Source: Rhodospirillaceae bacterium (GTDB lineage: Bacteria > Pseudomonadota > Alphaproteobacteria > UBA8366). Taken from it: DNA of 47,902 nucleotides. The notes beneath the pieces were generated by a model. It was not told the origin of the DNA, did no database searches, and was given only the letters and a program-made list of their open reading frames with translations. Positions 36,018 through 44,832 of the stretch are shown here, piece by piece. The position numbers were made by a program, and so were the translations under genes. The stretch covers positions 1-47,902 of the forward strand of contig PAZH01000069.1 in the NCBI GenBank assembly GCA_002716125.1. The letters run 5' to 3'. The first letter of the stretch is position 1; each line of letters begins with the position of its first letter.

Positions 36018-37461
36018 CGACAGCGCGCCGAATGGCGCGCCCATCGATCCGTCAGACGCGCAAGAAGTCATTCGTGTACTTGGCGGTATCCGTCCCGCCG
36101 CGGCGAAGTTGGGTGTTCCTGTAACGACGGTCCAAGGTTGGAAGAATCGCGGGAATATTCCAGAAAACCGGCATGAAGAGATAGGGAAGGTTCTATCGAC
36201 AATCAGCGTACAGACGGAAGAATCATCGCCAATTAAAGAAGCCGTTGGTTCCGTCCCAAATACCCCCCGAAAGACAAATGTTTCTGAAGAGGTCAAACGG
36301 ACATCGGGCAAATTGGACCCAGCGGCCACTTCTGGCACCGAAATAGACGACGTCGTCCCTGAAAAAGCATCAGGTAACGCGGGTCGGTCGGGTGTGGCTC
36401 TTTTAGCATTGGTGGTTTCACTCATTGCGATCGCCGGCGTTGGCGTGTCGATCTTTCGACCGGACCTATTGCCGGGACGTGCGGTAACCAAAGATACGGC
36501 AATGGGTGTCCAGCTTAGCGACGCAATCGCTAAATTGGAGGAAACCGTTACGCAGTTAAACGCCGATGTTTCGGCACTGGCTCAAGGCCGTGCCGAAGTT
36601 CGCGAATTGGTCGACGGTCTCCAGGGAAAAATTAGTGCCGTTGAAGCTAAAATATCATCGGTTCGTGAGTCTGATTCGAACGTTGGCGCGGTCGATGAAA
36701 CCTTATCAAAAGCCATCACGAGTTTGAACGGACAACTCGAAGAATTGCAGCGGAAGGTCGAGACGCAGAACCAAACAGCGGCCTCGAAGATCGAAAGTTT
36801 AGTATCTGAAATCGATGCGAGCCGAAGCTCACTCGTCAATCGCTTCAGTTCGATCGAAAAGCAACAAAACACACTTGAGCAACGGATTACCCAATATCCC
36901 TCGACGCCGGTAGGCAGTGCTGCGGGTCCGGCAATTTCGTTACTTGCACTTGGTCAACTGGAGGCGGCCGTACGGTCGGGGCGCGGCTATTCGGCTTCAC
37001 TTCGTCGAATGCAATCGCTGGTCAAGAACGATCCGCAACTTTTAGAAGTTCTTAAGGCATTCGAGGCGACCGCCGCGACGGGCAGCCCGACAATAAGTAA
37101 ACTGCGCGCCGAGCTCGGCAGTCTGAAGAGCGATTTGATTGCGGGCCGACCGCCGGTCGAAGGGAGAAGTCTCGTCGACGATGTCTGGGCACAAGTAAGA
37201 TCGACGATCGGCTTCCGCCGAATTGATGAAGAAAGCACGTCGCCTTTGACGTTGACCGAACGCGCCATTGACCGCCGTGATCTCGAGGGCGCGTTGGAAC
37301 ATACCAAAGGGTTTGGTCCCGCGGTTGAAGCTTGGCGCGGGAAAGTTGGCGTGCTTTTGAGTTTAGAGAAAGGTTTACAAGCTCTGGATTCCGTTGTGAA
37401 TCCGACGGTTCGAAACGCAAACCCAAATAATACATCGACTGCTGGGCAAGTGTCGCAATGA
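36010..37461 (+). CDS. Mic60/mitofilin homologue with an N-terminal helix-turn-helix segment
   Basis: A 483-residue protein from ATG 36010 (GGAGA just upstream; overlaps the hemD stop). Layout: residues about 15-65 form an apparent helix-turn-helix (QEVIRVLGGIRPAAAKLGVP, VTTVQGWKNRGNIPENRHEE); a polar linker; one membrane span at about 127-148 (SGVALLALVVSLIAIAGVGV); a long coiled coil (about 160-300); and a C-terminal mitofilin-like helical domain with ALGQLEAAVRSGRGYSASLRRM. Alphaproteobacterial Mic60 is known to lie between hemD and hemY and to shape intracytoplasmic or envelope membranes. The N-terminal DNA-binding-like segment, facing the cytoplasm, is the unexpected part. Confidence 0.85.
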   Translation: MADDSAPNGAPIDPSDAQEVIRVLGGIRPAAAKLGVPVTTVQGWKNRGNIPENRHEEIGKVLSTISVQTEESSPIKEAVGSVPNTPRKTNVSEEVKRTSGKLDPAATSGTEIDDVVPEKASGNAGRSGVALLALVVSLIAIAGVGVSIFRPDLLPGRAVTKDTAMGVQLSDAIAKLEETVTQLNADVSALAQGRAEVRELVDGLQGKISAVEAKISSVRESDSNVGAVDETLSKAITSLNGQLEELQRKVETQNQTAASKIESLVSEIDASRSSLVNRFSSIEKQQNTLEQRITQYPSTPVGSAAGPAISLLALGQLEAAVRSGRGYSASLRRMQSLVKNDPQLLEVLKAFEATAATGSPTISKLRAELGSLKSDLIAGRPPVEGRSLVDDVWAQVRSTIGFRRIDEESTSPLTLTERAIDRRDLEGALEHTKGFGPAVEAWRGKVGVLLSLEKGLQALDSVVNPTVRNANPNNTSTAGQVSQ

Positions 37462-38804
37462 TCAGAACGACGATTCTTTTTGTCCAAATTTTAATCTTGA
37501 TTGCGCTTAGCGTCTGGCTGGCGAAAGAACCGGGAAGCGTCACGGTTGTATGGCGGGACTGGCAAGTCGATACATCGGTCGGCATCCTTGTCATGGCTGT
37601 TGGTCTTATTGCTGTCGCAATAACGCTGTCCTTTCGATTGTGGCAGTTTTTAACCCAAACGCCCGGGCGCCTTCTGACGAATAGGCGCGCAAATCGAGAG
37701 CGTCGCGGTTATCGCGAGTTAGCGGATGGGATGTTGGCGTTGGCTTCGGGTGATGCGGCACGGGCGATGAAGCACGCTCGTAAAGCGGACACATTTCTTG
37801 GCCACTCAGCCGCCGGGCATTTGATTGTAGCTGAAGCAGCGGTTCTTCAAGGCAAATCGGATCTTGCGAAAGAACGCTTCAAATCGCTCTTGGAAGATCA
37901 ACACACGGCCGTTGCCGGCGCGCGCGGCCTGCTGACGCACGCCGTTGGAACGGATGACGATACGGAGGCCTTGATGCTGGCCGAAAAAGTACGTTCCGTC
38001 GATCCAAATGCGGCGTGGGTATTGCCGAAATTGTTCGACTTACAGGTACGGGCGAGAAACTGGTCGGCAGCTGATGCAACCATGAGCGAAGCCATCAAAC
38101 GGCTCGCGGTATCCGCTGAAAAAGGCCGACGCTTGCGGGCGTTGGTCTTGTACGAACGGGGCCTGGCATCGAGTGAAATGAGCGACGACGAAGCTGCGGT
38201 CGGATTTTTCCGCGAGGCATTAGATTTGGATGCGTCGCTGCCCCGTATCGCAATCGAGTATTCAAAACTTCTTTTGAAAAGTGGGAAGAAACGCCGCTCC
38301 CAAAGGGTGCTTGAGCAATCGTGGATGACATCGAAGCATCCAGACACAATTAAGCAGCTCATCGCAGTAACGGCGAATGATGAGCCAGTAGACCGCTATA
38401 GAGCGGCGCAAAAAATAATGTCTCAGAATCTCGATGCGGATACTGCTTTGATACTCGCTCGTTATGCGCTCGACGCGAAACTTTGGGGAGAGGCGCGAAA
38501 ACATATCGAGCTAACATTGCGCGAGCGATCTTCTGTCGCGGCGTGCGAGATGATGGCTGCAATCGAAGACGAGGAGCAGTCAGGCAGCGACGCCGCACGC
38601 GGATGGCAGGAGAAAATGTTGACCGCCGCTGCGGACAAGGCATGGGTCTGTTCGAATTGCCATGCAAACTCGGATAGTTGGTCGCCGACCTGTCAAAGTT
38701 GCGGTGAATTCGACCAGATAGAATGGCAATTTCCTGCGGCTCTGACGGAATCTAAAACGCGTCTATTGCCCATGCAGACCGTGCCGTTGTTATCGAATTC
38801 CTGA
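37458..38804 (+). CDS. HemY-like TPR membrane protein
   Basis: A 448-residue protein of the proteobacterial HemY family (not protoporphyrinogen oxidase). Two membrane spans at the N-terminus (residues about 3-20 and 45-65) enclose the signature EPGSVTVVWRDWQVDTSVG. The HemY_N pattern ANRERRGYRELADGMLALASGDAARA and a TPR array follow. The C-terminus has a rubredoxin-like zinc ribbon, WVCSNCHANSDSW then CQSCGEFDQIEW. Its exact biochemical role is unsettled; it always travels with hem genes. The start overlaps the Mic60 stop by 4 bases. Its last 15 bases overlap the convergent phage-side gene. Confidence 0.9.
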   Translation: MIRTTILFVQILILIALSVWLAKEPGSVTVVWRDWQVDTSVGILVMAVGLIAVAITLSFRLWQFLTQTPGRLLTNRRANRERRGYRELADGMLALASGDAARAMKHARKADTFLGHSAAGHLIVAEAAVLQGKSDLAKERFKSLLEDQHTAVAGARGLLTHAVGTDDDTEALMLAEKVRSVDPNAAWVLPKLFDLQVRARNWSAADATMSEAIKRLAVSAEKGRRLRALVLYERGLASSEMSDDEAAVGFFREALDLDASLPRIAIEYSKLLLKSGKKRRSQRVLEQSWMTSKHPDTIKQLIAVTANDEPVDRYRAAQKIMSQNLDADTALILARYALDAKLWGEARKHIELTLRERSSVAACEMMAAIEDEEQSGSDAARGWQEKMLTAAADKAWVCSNCHANSDSWSPTCQSCGEFDQIEWQFPAALTESKTRLLPMQTVPLLSNS

Positions 38805-39137
38805 GCGATTTGTCGAATTGCCGATTGTGATGTGGGACCTCTGTTTCGACGGGCGGGCTCTTTGGGAGAGATCGAGCGCGTGACGGTATTTTGGCCACGC
38901 TGTCTTGATATCCGTTGAAACGATCTGGCGTCGGCGTGGTGTTGAAGCGGATCTATAAGCCGCAATCCCGCTCCGGATATAGTTTCGCCAAAATCGTAAA
39001 TCAGCGGAAGCCCGTACGCGGCGAGTTAAGTCGGGGCCTCCGCATTTAAGCTCGTTCAGTTTTTCCCGAGGTATCGGTCCATCGTAACGGTGACTTAATT
39101 CGTCGTATTTTTTCAGGCGTCCAAATTGATCTTCCAT
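38790..39137 (-). CDS. Small basic hypothetical protein, phage-side
   Basis: I do not recognise this 115-residue protein. ATG 39137 follows AGAGAGGACGACC, a good ribosome site; the frame is open further to 39203 without one. The N-terminus is polar (MEDQFGRLKKYDELSHRYDG, then PIPREKLNELK) and the rest is rich in Arg and Ser. An AGACA-N3-TGTCT operator-like site lies 61 bases upstream, matching one before the XRE gene, so it is probably under the phage repressor. It reaches 15 bases into the convergent hemY-like gene. It could be an immunity or regulatory protein of the prophage (inference). Confidence 0.5.
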   Translation of the reverse strand: MEDQFGRLKKYDELSHRYDGPIPREKLNELKCGGPDLTRRVRASADLRFWRNYIRSGIAAYRSASTPRRRQIVSTDIKTAWPKYRHALDLSQRARPSKQRSHITIGNSTNRSGIR

Positions 39138-39197
39138 TTCGGTCGTCCTCTCTGAATGAGTAGGAATCAAGCAAGGACAATATGGATAACTAAGAAA

Positions 39198-39210
39198 AGA
39201 CAAAATGTCT
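39198..39210. promoter_or_regulatory. Phage operator-like site AGACA-AAA-TGTCT
   Basis: A perfect 5+5 palindrome with a 3-base spacer, upstream of the minus-strand hypothetical gene. On that strand a TTGACT lies at its upstream edge, as a -35 would. Two close copies occur at 39577 and 42496. Confidence 0.6.
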
Positions 39211-39229
39211 ACATATTAGTCAAAAAATT

Positions 39230-39508
39230 TTAACCGTCCAAATTTGCGATTGGAATCTCCTGATTTTCTCCCTCTGCGCCGATCAGAAGAAAGTCTGTGG
39301 TCACGCTATATAATCGCGCCATGCGAACAAGGAGCCAGAATGGTGGCTCACGTAGGCCTTCCTCGTATTTCATATATCGGTGATACAAAATATCCAATCT
39401 AGCTGCCGTCTGTTTAGGCTCCCATCCGCGCGTTTTTCGCAATGCGCGAAGGCGGGTGCCAAATCCACGACGTATGATTTCAGCGCTCGGAGGATCGTTT
39501 TTTGCCAT
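39230..39508 (-). CDS. XRE-family transcriptional repressor
   Basis: A 92-residue Cro/CI-type protein from ATG 39508 (GGAGC just upstream; an in-frame start 5 codons earlier has no ribosome site). The helix-turn-helix is visible as FGTRLRALRKTRGWEPKQTAARL, then ILYHRYMKYEEGLREPPFWL, followed by the XRE tail MARLYSVTTDFLLIG. It is transcribed away from the phage structural genes, the usual place of a lysogeny repressor, and the AGACA-N3-TGTCT-type site at 39577 lies in its upstream region. It lacks a peptidase domain, so induction by RecA cleavage is not expected. Confidence 0.85.
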   Translation of the reverse strand: MAKNDPPSAEIIRRGFGTRLRALRKTRGWEPKQTAARLDILYHRYMKYEEGLREPPFWLLVRMARLYSVTTDFLLIGAEGENQEIPIANLDG

Positions 39509-39576
39509 GCTCCAGAGCAACATGAATCGCTTCGAAAGGCAATCGACGAGTGTGGATTATTTGTCAATTGGGATAG

Positions 39577-39589
39577 AGACTTTTTGTCT
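39577..39589. promoter_or_regulatory. Phage operator-like site AGACT-TTT-TGTCT
   Basis: A one-mismatch copy of the AGACA-N3-TGTCT palindrome between the divergent XRE repressor and DUF6456-like genes. On the plus strand it sits between a possible -35 (TTGGGA, 39568) and an AT-rich -10 (TATATA around 39590), so a bound dimer would cover the promoter. Confidence 0.55.
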
Positions 39590-39707
39590 ATATATATAAA
39601 TTCAGAAGCGGAAACACCTGTTTTCAATCGTTGTGTGATCGATTTTTGCGCCGGCTGAATCGACCGAGTTTGTTCAATCAGGCCGGATAATATGGAGTTT
39701 GCAGCTG

Positions 39708-40190
39708 ATGCGAAGAAAGAGGGTGCGTCGTCAATTACCAACTAAGAACGCTAGCGACCTTGGAACGCCAGAACGATGGCAACATGACCCAGTTGTCGTC
39801 GAGAGGATCAAAAGTTCGCGACCAAATGAGGTTCGGCGAGCGAAGGTATATTCCCGTAATCCACTGGAAACCTATTTTCGACGCAACGTGATTGATTACA
39901 AGCAGAAGTCAGCTGGCGAGGTCTTAGGTCGGCTTTGGCAAAATGCGTCAATCGAACCGCGGGTCGTTGCCCGATATGAAGAGTACGTCGACACTCAGAG
40001 TGCGGGCAATGCCATTGTCCGGCGATCCGAGTCTTACGAAAAGTGGCGGGCTGCAATAGCTGCCATTGGTCCTATCGCTTCTGATGAAGTTGTAGCCGTC
40101 TGTTGAGAGGAACAAGCGGTCCGAGGGCCGGCGCGAATCGAAATTTTGCGCCGGGGCTTAGATGTTCTTGCGAAGCACTTTGGCGTATAG
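39708..40190 (+). pseudogene. DUF6456-like phage regulator interrupted by in-frame TGA
   Basis: From ATG 39708 (GGAG 10 bases upstream) the product has a basic N-terminus (RRKRVRRQLPTK) and a DUF6456-like domain: NPLETYFRRNVIDYKQKSAG, IEPRVVARYEEYVD, EKWRAAIAAIGPIASDEVVAVC. A TGA at 40104-40106 then interrupts it, but the same frame goes on EEQAVRGPARIEILRRGL and DVLAKHFGV to TAG 40188-40190, which is the expected amphipathic end of the domain. The stop therefore looks like a nonsense change of TGC, TGT or TGG. Proteins of this family occur with alphaproteobacterial phage terminase genes and are probably DNA-binding regulators. The truncated form may still fold in part. Confidence 0.65.
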
Positions 40191-40231
40191 CGGTCGCCTT
40201 TTTTAATAACCGTTCAATTTCTCGAACGGCT

Positions 40232-40681
40232 GTGTGCACCGATGAAAATGTGAGTGGAAAATTTAAGGTTATAACAACTGGCGCTAAGAAAAACGCATTG
40301 AGTAAAAGGGCATTTGAGATGGTATTGGCCGAAATTAGAGACGGTCGAACCCTTTCAATGATTTGTGCCGATGAAGCGTTTCCGGAACGCGGAGATGTAT
40401 TGCGCCATTTATCGAACTCTGAAGACGCGGAAGCCAAAATGTTGCGGGCGCGTCGAATTGGAGTGTGGATGCAAATGGACCGAATTTACGAACAGCTTTC
40501 GAATGTGGAGGCGTCGAAACTACCAATGCTTAAAGAGCAAGCGAGCCATATCCGATGGTTGGCGGGAAAGTTCGGGGCAGGTATTTCGAATTCAAATACG
40601 AAGTCGGGCAATGAGGTGATCGAAGTCCGTTGGCTTGATGATCTGAATGAGGCGCCGTCCACTTCGCAGCAAACCGATTAG
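40232..40681 (+). CDS. Phage terminase small subunit-like protein
   Basis: About 149 residues from GTG 40232 (another GTG at 40250 is possible; no strong ribosome site for either). SKRAFEMVLAEIRDGRTLSM, ICADEAFPERGDVLRHL resembles the DNA-binding helix-turn-helix of Sf6-type small terminases, followed by a helical region (ARRIGVWMQMDRIYEQL, LKEQASHIRWLAGKF) for oligomerisation. It would recognise phage DNA and recruit the large subunit, whose gene begins 24 bases later. The open frame extends upstream to 40103, but that part is the out-of-frame end of the DUF6456-like gene. Confidence 0.75.
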   Translation: MCTDENVSGKFKVITTGAKKNALSKRAFEMVLAEIRDGRTLSMICADEAFPERGDVLRHLSNSEDAEAKMLRARRIGVWMQMDRIYEQLSNVEASKLPMLKEQASHIRWLAGKFGAGISNSNTKSGNEVIEVRWLDDLNEAPSTSQQTD

Positions 40682-40705
40682 GGGATTAGAGATCGGACAA
40701 ATAAT

Positions 40706-42019
40706 ATGCGTCGAATATCTGTTCCCTATTTTCCACGACCGCTGCAGAAGCAGTTCCATGATCGTGCGACCCGTTTCTCGGTTGCCGTCTGTCATCGTCG
40801 ATTTGGCAAGACGGTTATGGCCGTGAATGAGCTGCTACGAAGATTATTGACGAACGACTTGCCACGGCCTCAAGGCGCCTACATCGCGCCAACCTATGGG
40901 CAGGCGAAACGAATCGCTTGGTCTTACTGCCGCGAATTTTCGGGGGCCATTCCGGGAGCAAATTTCAATGAAACTGAATTAAGAGTAGACCTCCCAGGTG
41001 ACAAACGCATTTGGCTGCTGGGTGCGGAAAATCCGGACCGTCTACGGGGGCTTTATCTCGATTATGTCGTAATGGACGAGTATGCCGACATCAACCCGCG
41101 CCTGTTTCCGGAAATTATACGTCCAGCACTGGCCGAGCGAAACGGCGGCGCTTTTTGGATCGGTACCCCGCGCGGATACAATCATTTCTGGGAAATGTTC
41201 GATGCCGCGAAGCGGTCTTATGAAGCCGGGAAGCCGGATTGGTATGTATGTACTTTTAAGGCTTCGGAAACGGGTCTTATTCCCGACAATGAGCTCGTGG
41301 CAGCGGCGCAAAGCATGTCGACTGAACAATACAAGCAAGAGTTCGAATGCTCGTTCAACGCCGCGATTTCGGGCTCTTACTACGGCCGTCTTGTCACGGA
41401 CGCAGAAAGAGACGGGAGAATTTGTGTCTTACCTTGGGAGCCGGTTCGCCCCGTTCACACGGCATGGGATCTCGGTATAAGCGATTCGACAGCTATTTGG
41501 TTTTTTCAAGAGGCGGACGTCGCCCGCAATTATATCGATTATTATGAAGCGGCGGGTGAAGGACTGCTTCATTTTGCAAAGGGCCTATCGGGAAAACCTT
41601 ATGTGTATGGTGAGCATTTCCTACCGCACGACGTCCGGGTGCGTGAACTCGGAAGCGGTAAGTCTCGCATGGAGATACTCGGCGAACTGGGAATTCGATG
41701 CCGCGTAACGCCGCGTCTCTCTGTGCAGGATGGTATTGAAGCCAGCCGCGTATTGCTTCGCACGTGCGTATTTGATGCAGAGAAGACCGGCCCGGGGTTG
41801 GACGCGCTTCGTCAATATCGGCGGCTTTTTGATCCCGCGCGCCGGCATTTCAGCGATAAGCCGCTCCATGATTGGACAAGTCATGCAGCGGACGCATTTC
41901 GGATTTCTGCAACCGCCGAGACGGATATTGGCCGTCCTAACCTTCGAAAGGTCGCGAAAACCGGCAGAACCGAGACTGGCGAACATGCAATCGTGGACGA
42001 GTATGAGATCTTCGATTGA
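40706..42019 (+). CDS. Phage terminase large subunit
   Basis: A 437-residue packaging motor protein. The ATPase domain has Walker A-type CHRRFGKT (residues 29-36), the adenine-side APTYGQAKRIAW, Walker B VVMDEY (121-126), and the coupling motif IGTPRGYNHFWEMF. The C-terminal RNase H-like nuclease domain shows HTAWDLGISDSTAIW and ends with DWTSHAADAFR, its usual last acidic motif. It is intact, unlike several of its neighbours. It overlaps the start of the gp13-like gene by 17 bases. Confidence 0.93.
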   Translation: MRRISVPYFPRPLQKQFHDRATRFSVAVCHRRFGKTVMAVNELLRRLLTNDLPRPQGAYIAPTYGQAKRIAWSYCREFSGAIPGANFNETELRVDLPGDKRIWLLGAENPDRLRGLYLDYVVMDEYADINPRLFPEIIRPALAERNGGAFWIGTPRGYNHFWEMFDAAKRSYEAGKPDWYVCTFKASETGLIPDNELVAAAQSMSTEQYKQEFECSFNAAISGSYYGRLVTDAERDGRICVLPWEPVRPVHTAWDLGISDSTAIWFFQEADVARNYIDYYEAAGEGLLHFAKGLSGKPYVYGEHFLPHDVRVRELGSGKSRMEILGELGIRCRVTPRLSVQDGIEASRVLLRTCVFDAEKTGPGLDALRQYRRLFDPARRHFSDKPLHDWTSHAADAFRISATAETDIGRPNLRKVAKTGRTETGEHAIVDEYEIFD

Positions 42020-42521
42020 ATTTAGGTCCGCAGGTTACGCCGACATCGTTGAAGTCGCCCGAAATATGCGTCCGTCCGATAAACGCGAACTCTATGCGTA
42101 TGACCCTACCGAAAATCCGGAAAAACTCGCTCGTAACCTGGCCGCTCACGAGCGTTATCATTGGGTTGCCTCTAGCGGTTGGCGGCCGATTGTCATCCTA
42201 AGTGCGATCGAGACGGCACCGACCCTCTGGCAAGTTGGGATGTTTGCGACAGAAGAATGGCCTCGGGTCTCACTCGGCTGCACGCTCTTCTTTCGGCATG
42301 AAATTTATCCAATGTTAGAGAAAGCCGGATGTAATCGTGCAGAATGCCGATCCTATATCCATCACGCGACAGCACATAAGTGGTTGGAAGTTCTCGGCGC
42401 GGAGAGAGAATGTGTCCTAAATGACGTTGGAATCCACCGCGATACATATATTCAATACGCCTGGACAAGAACAGCGTTTGAAACCAAAAAAACAATTGAC
42501 AAAATGTCTCTATTTTGCTAG
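42003..42521 (+). CDS. T7 gp13-like / GNAT-fold phage protein
   Basis: A 172-residue protein with its ATG inside the terminase end. Sequence pattern: FRSAGYADIVEVARNMRPSD, a middle WVASSGWRPIVILSAIE strand, VGMFATEEWPRVSLGCTLFF, then HKWLEVLGAERECVLNDVG. This arrangement resembles the small acetyltransferase-like proteins (DUF2833, T7 gp13 type) that sit near terminase or portal genes in podoviruses and help virion assembly. Substrate-binding residues cannot be confirmed. Its last codons contain the -35 and -10 of a strong promoter. Confidence 0.65.
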   Translation: MRSSIEFRSAGYADIVEVARNMRPSDKRELYAYDPTENPEKLARNLAAHERYHWVASSGWRPIVILSAIETAPTLWQVGMFATEEWPRVSLGCTLFFRHEIYPMLEKAGCNRAECRSYIHHATAHKWLEVLGAERECVLNDVGIHRDTYIQYAWTRTAFETKKTIDKMSLFC

Positions 42522-42523
42522 AT
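42495..42523 (+). promoter_or_regulatory. Strong sigma70-type promoter overlapped by a phage operator
   Basis: TTGACA (42495-42500), a 17-base spacer and TAGATT (42518-42523) form a near-consensus promoter at the very end of the gp13-like gene, pointing to the structural genes. The operator-like TGACA-AAA-TGTCT (42496-42508) overlaps the -35, so the XRE repressor could shut off this promoter (inference). Confidence 0.6.
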
Positions 42524-43011
42524 TGTTTACCATCGGGACTGTTTCGATAAATCTCTTGCTTCATTGCTATAGCCCAATGAAATTCTTCGAACACTCAGCT
42601 CAACCGATCCGTTCGTTCGCGCAAGGCATCTTTTGGCACGATTTGGCCGAAATTCAGCTTATTGAATTGCAGCAAAACACCTGAGAACAAAAAAAGTACA
42701 CTTCTCCGAGTCGCAACGATTTGTACAGCGTTTGTTCTTATTTAATTCTATTAATGTCCAATTTGTTTTGAAGATATTGTGGACAAAACATCTAATATTT
42801 CGCACGCAGACTTAAGGCCGATTTGAGATTCGCACAGGCAAATAGCGAAAGTCTTTTGGGTCGCCAGTGGTCAGAAAAACACTGGATTCAAAGCGTTAAG
42901 AGAACTTTCCTCAAGCTTACCGTGCATTTAATAACGATACCGTAATAAATATCGTTTAGAATAAATCCCTCAATCTATTCAACTCTTTTGAAAACCGAAA
43001 GGAGCGCCAGC
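42522..43011. other. Non-coding leader before the portal-side genes
   Basis: About 490 bases with no credible gene. The promoter at 42495 would transcribe it. It holds a weak fourth operator-like sequence (GGACAAAACATCT, 42781-42793), a 6-bp stem CCAGTG/CACTGG (42864-42885) and a 7-bp stem AACGATA/TATCGTT (42933-42956). A good ribosome site (GGAG, 43001) precedes the next ATG. Confidence 0.45.
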
Positions 43012-43210
43012 ATGTGCCTCGCACCATCGCCCGCCCCCGCCACCTCCGCCGCCTCCGCCAGAGCCCGAAGATCCTGCTGTTCAAGAAGCTGCCCGTGACG
43101 AACGCAAACGACAACGACTGGCGGCGGGGCGCGAATCGACAATCCGGACCGCAGGCTTGGGCGCAACCGGTATTGCACCTACGCAACCCAAGACATTACT
43201 CGGACAATAG
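43012..43210 (+). pseudogene. Small proline-rich phage protein, frameshifted near its start
   Basis: ATG 43012 has a good ribosome site (AGGAG 7 bases before). In its own frame the product is a short nonsense peptide. One frame over (phase of 43013) the sequence reads a proline run, then EPEDPAVQEAARDERKRQRL, ESTIRTAGLGATGIAP and KTLLGQ, ending TAG 43208-43210. This pattern, Pro-rich start, charged helix and LLGQ end, is a small conserved protein found just before podovirus-type portal genes in my recollection. A one-base indel in the C-rich stretch around 43028-43045 explains the shift. Function unknown. Confidence 0.65.
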
Positions 43211-43228
43211 AATCGGAGATCAGATAAA

Positions 43229-44832
43229 ATGCCCGATTTGCAAAGACTGATTGCACGCTTCGAAAAACTTCGCGCCGATCGAGCCGCATGGGACAGCCAT
43301 TGGCAGGAAACCGCGGAACGGGTTCTTCCTCGGGCGGCCGAATTTTCTTCCAAAAGCCAGAATGGTTCGAAGCGTAGCCAGAAAATCTTCGATTCGACAG
43401 CACAGCTCGCTCTCGAACGGTTTGCCTCTGCGATGGAGAGTTTGCTGACGCCGCGCGCGCCTCGCTGGCACAGCTCAAAGTCTCCGTTCCCGAGCTCGAT
43501 CGCATGGACAATGTCCGGCGTTACTTCGAGACTGTCGAAGACGCGTTGTTCTCGCATCGCTATTCGACGAAGGCGAACTTCGCGTCTCAGCAGTTCGAAG
43601 CCTACTTATCCCTTGGCGCTTTCGGCACGGGTGCTTTGTTTGTCAACGAGGTGCCGGGTGATGGTCTCCGATACCGCGCCGTCCATTTGTCCGAGATCTT
43701 CTTGGCGGAGAATGAAGCCGGTCGGATCGATACGATTTTCCGTAAGACCGAAATGACCCATCGGCAAATGCTCCAACGTTGGGGGAAAGACCGCGTAAGT
43801 CCGAAGGTGGCCTCGCAGGTCGAGGCCAAGCCGGATGAGACGGTTGAAATACTCCATGTCGTGTTACCGTCTGCGGAATACAACGACGGAGAAGCCGACC
43901 GTCCATTCGCCTCGCTCTATATGGAACTGTCGAGCCGTCACGTCCTCTCCGAGAATGGATACTTCGAGTTCCCGTATATCGTCTCCCGCTATGTGACAGG
44001 GCCGCGCGAAGTGTACGGCCGCTCTCCAGCGATGACGGCACTGGCCGACATCAAGATGCTGAACGAAATGTCGAAGACCTCGATAAAGGCGGCGCAGAAA
44101 GCGGTCGATCCGCCGCTGCTCATTGCCGACGACGGAGTCATCCTTCCGCTCAACCTGAATCCAGGGAAACCCAATTTCGTCCGGATGGACGGTCGCAGCC
44201 AATCACCCGTCCAGTTTCTGCAACCGAATTCACGCTTCGATATCTCGGAGACCGAGCAGGAACGCCGCCGCCGTACTATTAACGACGCATTCCTTGTCAC
44301 GCTCTTCCAGATATTGGTCGACTCGCCTCAGATGACAGCGACGGAAGTGCTCGAACGTGCCCGTGAAAAAGGTGCCCTATTGGCGCGGACGGTCGGCCGT
44401 CAACAGTCGGAAGCACTCGGCCCCATGATCGAACGAGAACTCGGTATTCACGCCCGTATGGGCGTCCTTCCGCCCTTACCGCCGGAGCTGGTGGAAGCCA
44501 CAGGCGAGTTCGATATCGAGTACGTTTCGCCAATGTCACGGGCCATGCGCGCCGAAGAGGCTGTCGGAATTTTGCGCACACTTGAATCTGTACAGCAAAT
44601 CGCGGCGGTGGAGCCGGCTGTGCTCGACATCTTCGACGGAGAAGCCATTGCCCGTTCGCTAGCGGATATCAACGGGGTGCCGCGTCGCATGATCTGGGGC
44701 GAAGACGCGACCGCGGCCAAACGCGCGGCGCGTGAGCAACAGCAGCAAATGGCGATGGTGGCCCAGGCCGCTCCCCAGATTGCGGATGTAGCCGCGAACG
44801 CGCTGCTTCAACGACCGGCACCGGCCGCATGA
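43229..44832 (+). pseudogene. Head-to-tail connecting (portal) protein, one-base frameshift
   Basis: The N-terminal part (MPDLQRLIARFEKLRADRAA, WDSHWQETAERVLPRAAEF) runs in one frame to about 43471. The sequence then continues without loss in the next frame (LKVSVPELDRMDNVRRYFET, later NEMSKTSIKAAQKAVDPPLL and QMTATEVLERAREKGALLAR) to TGA 44832. Joined, it is about 534 residues, the length of podovirus head-tail connecting proteins. The joint reads RWH-S then LKVSVPEL, so a single base is missing near 43472-43474. I see no slippery heptamer, so a mutation is more likely than programmed shifting. An internal ATG at 43504 could make only the C-terminal part. The stop overlaps the Bbp19-like ATG (ATGA). 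Confidence 0.8.

Noticed and set aside
10244..40106. Possible reassignment of TGA to tryptophan, since two broken genes have TGA where Trp would fit
   Set aside because: TGA clearly ends normal genes here (hemC and hemD with ATGA-type overlaps, portal), Trp is written TGG throughout, and other breaks are TAA or TAG.
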